DNA from: Henckelia pumila
Lineage: Eukaryota > Streptophyta > Magnoliopsida > Lamiales > Gesneriaceae
DNA length: 64,000 bases
Reading direction: 5' to 3'
NCBI RefSeq assembly: GCF_033568475.1
Contig: NC_133123.1
Coordinates: 140,570,062 to 140,634,061 of the forward strand
A model generated the notes under the pieces. It did not search any database. It was not told where the DNA came from and saw only the letters and a list, made by a program, of their open reading frames with translations. How positions within the stretch are numbered: the stretch's first letter is position 1; each line of letters begins with the position of its first letter. The position numbers and the translations under genes were made by a program. Positions 46,640 to 57,485 of this stretch are shown piece after piece.

Positions 46640-48243
46640 TCTATCTACATACTATAAAGCGGGAATAATCTAAAACGGGCCAGTTTTCCTCCGGTATCAG
46701 GTTAACTAAAGTACACGTGTCATTCTTGTAATCTCACACAACGCACGCGTACAAAGAAAAGTGGTTGAGGGCATCGGTTCCACGTTCTTCAGTCTTCTCT
46801 TCTTCTATCTTCTTCCATTTTTGTTATCAATCGGGTGCTTGCCGTCATCTTCTTCTCTGAGTATATCACGTTTTCCTCCGTTTCATTCAGCCTTCGAAAC
46901 GCCGTACGATTAAAGGGTTTCCTCTCCGTTTCTTTCTCTTTCTTCCTTGTTTTCAAATGCTGTACGTAGATCTGTTCCTTCTGTTTTTACATCCGAGTTT
47001 TTGCCTGCTTACAATATCTTCTAATTTTATTTCTGTTCGACTAAGTTGTCTTTTCTGTTCTCGTTTTTCCTTTTGTTCCTTCTCCTTTTCTTACAGTCTC
47101 GGGGTTGATCACTCTCTTTAATTTTATATTCTCTGGTTTTTTGTTTTATTTTTTTTATTTATTGATACGCTTAGCCTTTCTAACTGTAAACTGAGATAAT
47201 ATTCAAATTTTATTTCAATCCTTTCTGGCAGCCTCTTGTTGTGGTTAATTTGCATGTTCTTATTTTGATTCTCTGAGAATTACAAGAGTTTCTATGCCTT
47301 AATTTCAGAAATGATTCGAAGACAAGAATTTACTTTAGATTCGTATGTCGTAACTGTACTTGCTGTGGTTACATATGCTTGTTTAACTTTGGATTTCAAA
47401 GTTTCGGGCCAGTGATAAGTGATAGTATTACTTACTGGAGAACACTAGAAACCCACAACAAAATCGCTGAAGAAATTACTAAGATCTCACTTTTTTATTG
47501 CTGATTCGATGAAGGCCTAAACATTTTTTTTTTTTGCTTTGCTATTGATTGGATCAGATATTTCCATCTTGAATCAACTTTGAGAAGATTTTTCTGTCGA
47601 GAGAACCAAAAAAAAAACAGGTGTTATAGGTACACTACGAAAACCATCTTAAACTGAGATATATCTCAATATCTATCAATGCAGTTAAGATCATCTAACG
47701 TCTTATTTTAATTTTCGTTAACCAAATTCTGTAAATACGTCAGCTTCCATTTTGAAAGGATTGGTACAATTAAAAACTTAAATTAACCTCATTCACTGTT
47801 TATATTATTGTTTTTTGGTACAAATAATTGGATTTCGTTGTAACAGGTTATACATGCTACACTTACTAAAGGTCAACAAATAAATAATCTTCAGTTATTC
47901 GACTCTGCTGTCTTACAGGTTTGTTTTTGGACTACAATTTTATTACAAAAACCTTTTTCTCCATATGCATGATCTATTCCTCAGCTCCCTGCTCAACTTT
48001 ATTAAGTATTAATCTATAATTTTCAAACATTGTGCTGTTCTGTAACCTCTAAGAACATTAAACTGACTAATGTTTAGGTTATACTATTCTACCCCGTAGC
48101 TTTTTTCTCACCTTAAATAAGTAGTCTACTAAATCTAAGAGTGTTATTTTCAGTTGTTTTCACCAAAATCAAACTTGCGTATATTTAGTATTTAATAATT
48201 GAATATATTTACTTTTTTAGTTTTAGAATTGAAACTGATAATA
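46640..48243 (+). other. Helitron 5' leader region
   Basis: Pyrimidine-rich sequence (CTTCTCTTCTTCTATCTTCT-type near 46795) resembles a plant 5' UTR. Intron-like stretches (CTTACAGGTTTG near 47912) lie before the Rep start codon. It may be the native promoter and leader of the Rep gene or a captured host promoter. No coding frame is seen. Confidence 0.45.
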
Positions 48244-51200
48244 ATGTCACAAAGTGAAGGACATGTCTTAGATGTTAATAAGCAAATTAAATCTCACAAA
48301 AGGAAATATTGTTGCTTAGAAAACCGTAGAGTAGCAAAAAATACTAGAAGAAGGGAACAAAGGCAAAAGACAAATACAAACAATGAAAATCTCGAGAATG
48401 ACCCATTAAGCTACATAGTCAGCAGCCCCGATTTACTGCCTAATGTTCCAAACTGTAACTTTTGTGATGCAAAACGCATTTACCAAGAACCACCAATGTT
48501 TTGTTGTTCATTAGGAGAAATAAATCTTTTATCCACGGAAATGCCTTCTGAATTAGTTCAGTTGTATGTTGGGAATAGTGAAGATGCTAAAGAATTCCAT
48601 AATTGTGTTCGTAGTTACAATAACATGTTCGCATTCACATCAATGGGTGTACATTGTGACAAATCCTTAGCTACAAGAAATGCTGGAATTTATACATTTC
48701 GTGTTCAAGGCCAAGTTTACCATTTCATAGATCAATTGATACCATCAAATAACGAAAAACCTAAAAATCTTCAACTGTATTTTTTCGATACTGAACATGA
48801 GATCTTCAATCGGATGTGCATTAGTTCAAAATTCAAGGAAACTCTTGTACATAAAATAACCAATATTTTAACAATAAATTCATATGCAAACTTCTTTCGA
48901 AATCTCAATAGTATTGAAAACTTAAGTGACTATAAAATTGCTTTACAAGCTGATCCTATGATTGATCAGCGCATTTTTAACAAGCCAACAGTACCTCAAA
49001 TTGCTGGAATATGGCTAGAATCTAATGAAGACGAGCAATATACAACACAACACATGCAAGTATATCCAAAAGATAGCCACCCTCAAATTATTAAACATTA
49101 TTATTCTTGTTATGATCCTATGCAATATCCTCTTACATTTCCTAATGGAGAACCTGGTTGGCATCGACAAATTGAAAAATTAAATCAAAGACAAAAAAGA
49201 ATGACTCCTAAACCAAAATGTGGTGGTCAAACTATCTACGACATCCAAAATTCCACAAATTCAGATTTCTTCTTACAGACCCAAAACCAAGAAAACTTCA
49301 AGAAAAAAAACCAAAGGTCAATGGTTTCATGTCGTGAATATTATTGTTATAAACTACAAATAAGAGATAATGACAAATCTTTCTTATTGCATATTGGTAG
49401 ACTTTTGCAGCAATATATAGTAGATATGTATATAAAAATCGAAACTTCGAGGTTAGAATTTTTCAAAACTAATGACATGCAAAATCGTTTACGAAATGAA
49501 GTATACCATGGATTAATAGATAGTATTACACAAGGGTGTCAAATGGGTATTGATGGGTATTGATGTTGGATTAATATATGGAGGCTATAACCTTAGTACA
49601 ACGCTATGGAAAACCTGATATTTTCTTAACAATGACTTCAAATCCTAATTGGTCTGAAATAAAATCTTTGTGTAAACCTTCTGATGAGATACAAAATAGA
49701 CCTGATTTAATTGCTAGAATATTTCGTGCGAAGCTCGAAATTTTAAAAAATGAATTGTTCAAGAATGACATTTTTGGTCACGTGATTGCTTATACTTACG
49801 TAATAGAATTTCAAAAAAGAGGTTTACCACGCTCATTTCTTGCTTATTTTAAACCATGCATGAAAAATGTATAACCCTGAAGCATTTGATAGAATTGTTT
49901 GTGCAAAATTACCAAATCAACACACTTAACCGTATTTATTTTCTTTGGTGATTAAATACATGGACCTTGTGGTTTACTTAATCCAACATGTCCTTGTATG
50001 AAAAGAGGTATCTGTAAATTTAATTACCCTAAGAAATTCTCAGAAAATACTAAATATGGAACAAACTCATATCCAATATATCGGCGTCGAAACAATAATC
50101 ATGTTGTTACTATTAGGGGTTCTCAGCTTGACAATCGATGGGTTGTGCCTTATAATAAATATTTATTGGCCTAATTTAATTGTCACATTAATGTGAAAAT
50201 ATGTTCAACTATTCAAACTATAAAATACATATATAAATATATTTACAAAGGACATGATAAGATTTTATATACATTAGTTGCGAGCGATAGAGATTTCGTA
50301 CTTGATTAAACAAAAAATTTTCAAAGTGCAAGATGGATTTCACCTCCTGAAGCAATTTGGCGAATTTTCAAATTTGATCTCAATAAGATGCATCCATCTT
50401 TAATATGTTTAACAATTCACTTAGAAAATGAACAATTAGTAACTTTCCATGCTAATCAATCATTATGCAGAATTGCTAATAACCCTACAGTCAAAAAAAC
50501 TATGTTAACACATTTTTTTTACATGAACAAATACAATGAATATGCCAAAGAATTGAAAAGTTTATATGTTGAATTTCCTGAACATTTTACTTGGCACAGT
50601 GAATCGAAAGAATGGGAACCACGTAAAAAACATGAAGTTATAAGAAGAATTTTTAGCTGCCACCCATCAGATGGCGAAAAGTTTTATCTCAAATTGTTGC
50701 TAATGCATGTTAGAAAACCAACTTCCTTTAAAGACTTGAGAACAATCAATGGGAAATCTTTTACTTCATTTAGAGAAGCTGCACAAATGTTAGGTTTAAT
50801 GGAAAATGATGGTACTTCTGATATGTGCATTCAAGAAGCTACTGCTTATCTGATGCCTGCCGTATTACGTCAAATATTTGCTACTGTCCTTGTTCATTGT
50901 AATCCAAAAAATCCAAAGCAACTATGGTTAAAATATGAATCTTTCTTATCACAAGATTTTGAGCAAGACACAACTCTTAATCCTTATGTAATTAAAGGTA
51001 AAGTTTTAAATACTATCGCTTATTATGTTTATTCAATGGGAAAAAGACTAGAGGATTTCTTTGTGAATGATGATGTAATTATAAGTTCTCATAATAGCTT
51101 TACAAAAGAATTACAATCTGAACAAAATGTTATTATACCAGATGAAGATCTTTTGTCCGTTAATCAATTAAATGCAGAACAAAAAATTGCTTACAACAAA

Positions 51201-52570
51201 ATATTATTCCATGTTAATAATAATTTGCCAAATGTATTTTTCATTGATGGCCCTGGAGGTACTGGAAAAACGTTCGTATATAAAGCATTGTTTGCTACAA
51301 TTCGCTCAACTGGTCATATAGCTCTTGCTACAGCCACTTTTGGGGTAGCGGCATCTTTACTTCCAGAGGACGCACTTCACATTCAAGATTTAAAATTCCT
51401 TTAGACGATAATGATCCTAAACCTTGTAGCATCAGTAAACAAAGCAGTTTATCTCATCTAATAAAGCTTGCAAAATTAATTATTTGGGATGCAGCAACAA
51501 TGGCTAAACGTAGTACTATTGAAAAATTGGACGATATGTTGAGAGATATAATGAATTCAAACATAATATTTGGTGGTAAAATTATTGTATTTGGTGGAGA
51601 TTTTTGTCAAACATTACCAGTAATTTTCAAAGGTACCAAAGATGATATTATAGACTCTTCGATTGTCATGTCACCTTTATGGAACCAATTTGATAAAATA
51701 AATCTTAAGCAAAATATGCGGGCATTACTTGATCATAATTTTACGAATTACTTACTTAAAATCGGTGATGGAATCGAAGACACTAATGAGATTGACAAAA
51801 TTCAAATACCTTCTATAGCAAATATTCCATTTACAGATGATATAACATCCTTAAATACATTAGTAGACATGGTATTCCCAAATATTGACAATTACAATTT
51901 GGATTTCTCTTTATTTGTTAATAGAGCCATACTTACCACAAAAAATGAGTTCGTTCACGAAATGAATGATGTCTTAATTAGTCGATTTCCTGGAGAAGAG
52001 ACCACATATTTTAGTTGCGATGAAAACAGAAGTATTTGTTTTATACCAGATCAAGAAGAATTGTTTCACTCTTTAACTCCTCAAGAACTACCTCCTCATA
52101 AACTAACTTTGAAAATAAATGCACCTATAATATTGCTAAGAAATATTAATCCAACTGAAAGACTTTGTAATGGTACACGTCTACTTTGCAAAGGTTTTAA
52201 TGAGAATATTATTTATGCTGAAATTTCAATGGGTGTCCATGCTGGAAAACCTTTTTTTATTCCTGGTATAACATTAGAATCTCCACATGATAATTTCTCA
52301 TGGATTCCATTCAAAAGAAAGCAATTTTCAGTACGATTATGTTTTGCAATGACAATTAATAAAGCACAAGGTCAAACTTTAGATTTTGTTGGTGTATATT
52401 TGAAAGAACCTGTCTTCTCACGTGACCAACTTTATGTTGCACTGTCAAGAGCGAAAAGTATAAATCAATTGAAAGTACTTATTAGACCATCAACTCCATT
52501 AATCCAAAGTACTAACTATACAAAAAATGTCGTGTACCATGATGTTCTAAAGGCTGCAAGAACTCAATAA
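48244..52570 (+). pseudogene. Helitron Rep/PIF1-like helicase, copy 1, broken
   Basis: From ATG 48244 a 439-residue N-terminal part shows a Helitron-type cysteine cluster (CNFCDAKRIYQEPPMFCC), the Helitron-like N domain and the start of Rep. The frame breaks at 49545-49564, where GGGTATTGAT is duplicated. The Rep core (LVQRYGKPDIFLTMTSNPNW, 49578 on) follows. At the HUH site the frame reads EFQKRGLPRSFL (49803-49838), and the two catalytic His are lost through a small indel. Several stops follow. The Rep Tyr region KYIYKYIYKGHD lies at 50222-50257. The helicase has Walker A GPGGTGKT (51249-51272), a frameshift near 51365, Walker B changed to IIWDAAT, GGDFCQTLPV, and a complete C-terminal end AMTINKAQGQTLD...YVALSRAKS. 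Functional Rep-helicases nick and unwind the donor; this one cannot make a full product. Confidence 0.85.
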
Positions 52571-52661
52571 TATTGGTAAGTCTTTATCGGTTGCCAAAGT
52601 TTATTCTCCAAATTTTCAGTATAACTAAAGTTATTCCTTTCTTCTCTTCTTATTAAGGTAA

Positions 52662-52879
52662 ATGGAAGACAAATTCAAAACTCTTCAAATCTAAAACCAG
52701 ATATGAAAAACTGGTTTGTTGACGTATTATTTGCGCAGAAGACTCCAATTCAAATCACAAAATGGGGAAGGTAACAGAAAATAGTTTTTGTTGATAAAGA
52801 GGTATTATTTGCGCAGAAGACTCCAATTCAAATCACAAAATGGGGAAGGTAACAGAAAATAGTTTTTGTTGATAAAGAG
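52662..52879 (+). pseudogene. Captured RPA-like OB-fold exon, copy A
   Basis: It starts at ATG 52662. After a one-base loss near 52689 the frame gives NLKPDMKNWFVDVLFAQKTP, then IQITKWGR, TAA, QKIVFVDKE and a GT splice-type boundary (GAG|GTAAGATCC). This matches the first OB-fold (DUF223) of plant RPA70-like proteins, which bind single-stranded DNA and are frequent passengers in plant Helitrons. It is broken by the base loss, the TAA and a 78-bp tandem duplication. Confidence 0.5.
52724..52879. repeat. 78-bp tandem duplication within the RPA-like exon, copy A only
   Basis: GTATTATTTGCGCAGAAGAC... to ...TTGTTGATAAAGAG occurs at 52724-52801 and again at 52802-52879. Block B has it once (57408-57485). 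It therefore arose after the 4.7-kb duplication or was lost from B. Confidence 0.92.
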
Positions 52880-55424
52880 GTAAGATCCATTCAATTCAAT
52901 CAATAAAATTATTTATATCTCACTCTTTTTCTCTTCTACTCTTAGTAATTAAAATATACTATTTTTGATTATTTTACTTCTAATCTTTTTTTCCTCTCCA
53001 GATTTACTTTGTGCTCTTAAACATGAGTTACCACCACAATTTGTTGAAAAAACTGAAAGAAACTTGCAAAATTTCGTGGTTGTATGCCTATTTTGAATTC
53101 TGATCTGAATGAAGTTTTTTTATTTTGGGGATCAAAATGTGGGTTAGGTATGTATTACAAAAATGAATACCTTTGCGTACGTGCAAATTAAGATGTTCAA
53201 CTAACCATTATTCCAAATATAGGTATTAAGATCAGGCCAATCTCAAAACAGAAGGAAAACAACGGTCTTCATGTAACATTTGTTTGACCACATAGGTGTT
53301 CTTTCTCATGGGTTTTGTGTCCTGCTGCACTTGCAACATATCCTTCTTTATTGTCATCAAATATCTAAATTGGTATTTTTTTTAACTAATGATAAATTTT
53401 TATTTACTAAAATTTTTAAAATTTATCGAATTACAAATGTATCATCATTTTCGTCCGTTTTTTAAAATCTTCCATTTCCATGAAGAGATTTTACTTAAAT
53501 CTGATTTACTTACTTTTTATATTTCGCATAATTTATCTTTGACTACCAATAACTCTCTACTTTGCTTTTAATCATATATATGTTTCTTGTTATGTTTCTG
53601 TATATCAGTTTTGTCAGAGGAGTAAAACCAGAACATTACACAAGTTGTGATATTGATGATTTTTTCTTCTTCAGATTGAAATTGAATTATGTCAAGGAAT
53701 TGTTGTTGCATCGTCGATATTTGGTACGGGCCAATCTAAATATTGATTCCCTCTGCTCTTAAATTATCTTTTATTGATGTAAGAAATACATCTTTATCAG
53801 GGAACTTTGATATAATACATCGGCCAAAGAATAGGAGCAATTATTCTAAAAATCAATCTGCTTCCATATGTTTGTAGAGAAGAAATATAAGTTTTTCTCA
53901 AAAAATCGAGAGAGCTCTTAGCAAAACAATAAGAAAGTTGGGCAAAGGAGAATTAATGTTGTTTAAAAATTACCATACTTGGATCCAAAATGAAACAGAA
54001 AGGTAAATGCTCCGAAAGCAAGCTCGTTTGATTTGAGTAGACGAGGCATTTGTCATAAGAAAATTTTCTACCCAAAATAATTTATGAACTCGGACTTTAA
54101 TCTTTGAAATGAAAAGAATCAATACAATTAAACAAACCAAATGATCAACAATAAGCTAAAAATTATGACTTGTGGAGGCTATTGGTTTTTGCGTGGATAT
54201 CTTCGTCATTCATTTGACTCGCTTTTTTGTATTTTGTTTTTCATTAGGCTTTTTATGGAAAAGCAGTATGGCCGAGTTTGTGCGCATATTAAGCACCAGT
54301 AAAACAGTGATTTTTTTAGTCATGATCGAGAATCTTAAAAATGAACATGCAATATGTAACATATCATAATATTATTCCAATTTTAGAAACCGAAGTTTTC
54401 AATCTGGTTTTTTTATTTCTTTTATTAATTATTTCTTTGATCAACTTTGCAGATTATATGTTTAGCAATGAACATGTCAACTACCTTATCAATCATCCAT
54501 TTGACTTCCGAGATAAGCAGCTATTATCTTATTACATATTTTTTAAGGTTTGCTTCATAATTCATTTTTGGCTTTTTCTTTTGGTATCAGTTATTTAATT
54601 CAATACGTTGTAATTTCACAGGGCAAGCGGAAAGTTGAATAAGGACACCATTTTTCTTCTTGTCAACATGAATTATGTAAGTTCAGTTAACCTAACCTAT
54701 CACCATCATTGGAATCTCTTTTTTTTATCCTGTAAGTAGATTTATATCAAGGGCTCCTCATGAGGTTTATTTCTTGAACTTGATCAAATTTTTTACAGAT
54801 GAATGCAGCAATTTGAATCATTTGTTTCAGATGCTTCTAAGTAAGTTGTGAAATGTTGTTTCTTCATATCCAGATTTTTATTTCATTATTAAAAGCAATG
54901 TATATTTTCAGAAATATAAAAATCTGGACCAAGAATCAAGATCTTCTTATTCTTCCTGTAGTTCATGAGATTGAAGACAATCTCTATTAGTTCAGTGAGG
55001 TTGTCTCTGCTCAGATTCTGGCGTTGACAGGTTAATAATGAACATCATGTTGTAGTTATTGATATTTCCATTGGTTCTTCCTTTGTTGAGGACTGAAATT
55101 ATCGATGTATGCATGTGTTGTTTCTCATTTGTTATTCTCTTTTCCTCAATAGTCATGTTATCAGATTTCGACCTTTTTTTTAATTGTTAAGGTGCTTATT
55201 ATTATTTCCTGAATGTAATTCAGGAGACGAGAACTGGTGCTCACTTTTTATTTACTTATTTTGCACATACGGCTCACGGTTGGGAATTGGGATTCAATAA
55301 ATGCCTATCCATTTGTTTATGAAACTATAGGCATGAAAAGGGCTTTGCACTGTATAATCAACTAAATCGGCACCTCTCCCGAACGATAAAATGTCTCAGC
55401 TGTTGTTTGTGAGGAGCAAGTCTT
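52880..55424. other. Helitron passenger region, copy A
   Basis: Exon- and intron-like pieces: CTCTCCAG|ATTTACTTTGTGC (about 53002), and TTCTTCAG|ATTGAAATTGAATTATG (about 53675), giving IEIELCQGIVVASSIFG before a GT. These may be later exons of the captured RPA-like gene, but stops are frequent. The short frames at 53280-54598 have no domain and are repeated in block B. Confidence 0.4.
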
Positions 55425-57252
55425 CCATCATATGGCGAAAAGTTTTATCTCAAATTGTTGCTAATGCATGTTAGAAACCAACTTCCTTTAAAGACTTGAG
55501 AATAATCAATGGGAAATCTTTTACTTCATTTAGAGAAGCTGCACAAATGTTAGGTTTAATGAAAAATGATGGTACTTTTGATATGTGCATTCAAGAAGCT
55601 ACTGCTTACCTGATGCCTGCCGCATTACGTCAATTATTTGCTACTGTCCTTGTTCATTCTTATCACAAGATTTTGAGTAAGACAACTCTTAATCCTTATG
55701 TAATTAAAGGTAAAGTTTTAAATACCATCGCTTATTATGTTTATTCAATGGGAAAAAGACTAGAGGATTTCTTTGTGAATGATGATGTAATTATAAGTTC
55801 TCATAATAGCTTTACAAAAGAATTACAATCTGAACAAAATGTTATTATACCAGATGAAGATCTTTTGGCCGTCAATCAATTAAATGCAGAACAAAAAATT
55901 GCTTACAACAAAATATTATTCCATGTTAATAATAATTTGCCAAATGTATTTTTCATTGATGGCCCTGAAAGTACTGGAAAAACGTTCATATATAAAGCAT
56001 TGCTTGCTACAATTCGATCAACTGGTCATATAGCTCTTGCTATAGCCACTTCTGGGGTAGCGACATCTTTACTTCCAGGAGAACGCACTTCACATTCAAG
56101 ATTTAAATTTCCTTTAGACGATAATGATCCTAAACCTTGTAGCATCAGTAAACAAAGCAGTTTATCTCATCTAATAAAGCTTGCAAAATTAATTATTTGG
56201 GATGAAGCAACAATGGCTAAACGTAGTACTATTGAAAAATTGGACGATATGTTGAGAGATATAATGAATTCAAACATAATATTTGGTGGAGATTTTCGTC
56301 AAACATTAAGAGTAATTTTCAAAGGTACCAAAGATGATATTATAGACTATTCGATTGTCATGTCACCTTTATGGAACCAATTTGATAAAATAAATCTTAA
56401 GCAAAATATGCGGGCATTACTTGATCATAATTTTACGAATTACTTGCTTAAAATCGGTGATGGAATCGAAGACACTAATGAGATTGACAAAATTCAAATA
56501 CCTTCTACAGCAAATATTCCATTTACAGATGATATAACATCCTTAAATACATTAGTAGACATGGTATTCCCAAATATTGACAATTACAATTTGGATTTCT
56601 CTTTATTTGTTAATAGAGCCATACTTACCACAAAAAATGAGTTCGTTCACGAAATCAATGATGTCTTAATTAGTCGATTTCCTGGAGAAGAGACCACATT
56701 TTAGTTGCGATGAAAATAGAAGTACTTGTTTTATACCAGATCAAGAAGAATTGTTTCACTCTTTAACTCCTCAAGAACTACCTCCTCATAAACTAATTTT
56801 GAAAATAAATGCACCTATAATATTGCTAAGAAATATTAATCCAACCGAATGACTTTGTAATGGTACACGTCTACTTTGCAAAGGTTTTAATGAGAATATT
56901 ATTTATGCTGAAAGGTGTCCATGCTGGAAAACCTTTTTTTATTCCTCGTATAACATTAAAATCTCCACATGATAATTTCTCATCGATTCCATTCAAAAGA
57001 AAGCAATTTCCAGTACGATTATGTTTTGCAATGACAATTAATAAAGCACAAGGTCAAACTTTAGATTTTGTTGGTGTATATTTGAAAGAACCTGTCTTTT
57101 CACATGGCCAACTTTATGTTGCACTGTCAAGAGCGAAAAGTATAAATCAATTGAAAGTACTTATTAGACCATCAACTCCATTAATCCAAAGTACTAACTA
57201 TACAAAAAATGTCGTGTACCATGATGTTCTAAAGGCTGCAAGAACTCAATAA
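55425..57252 (+). pseudogene. PIF1-like helicase fragment, copy 2 (tandem duplicate)
   Basis: It lacks the Rep part and begins inside the linker before the helicase. A 402-codon frame (55496-56704) carries LNAEQKIAYNKIL, Walker A altered to GPESTGKT (55961-55984), Walker B intact as IIWDEAT, and GGDFRQTLRV. A two-base loss near 56698 ends it at TAG. The tail resumes at 56860-57252 after further lesions, with AMTINKAQGQTLDFVGVYL and LYVALSRAKS. Compared with copy 1 it keeps the frame through the region frameshifted there but has lost 21 bases between repeated TTTGGTGG words before GGDFRQ. Confidence 0.85.
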
Positions 57253-57343
57253 TATTGGTAAGTCTTTATCGGTTGCCAAAGTTTATTCTCCAAATTTTCA
57301 GTATAACTAAAGTTATTCCTTTCTTCTCTTCTTATTAAGGTAA

Positions 57344-57485
57344 ATGGAAGACAAATTCAAAACTCTTCAAAATCTAAAACCAGATATGAAAAACTGGTTT
57401 GTTGACGTATTATTTGCGCAGAAGACTCCAATTCAAATCACAAAATGGGGAAGGTAACAGAAAATAGTTTTTGTTGATAAAGAGG
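57344..57485 (+). pseudogene. Captured RPA-like OB-fold exon, copy B
   Basis: From ATG 57344 the frame reads MEDKFKTLQNLKPDMKNWFV, then DVLFAQKTPIQITKWGR and TAA. The same frame continues after the TAA as QKIVFVDKE to a GT donor (GAG|GTAAGATCC). It resembles the N-terminal OB-fold of plant RPA70-like proteins (LKP..NW...V..EKTP...GR.QK...VD.E). The TAA is shared with copy A, so it predates the duplication. The start region is intact here, unlike in copy A. Confidence 0.55.
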
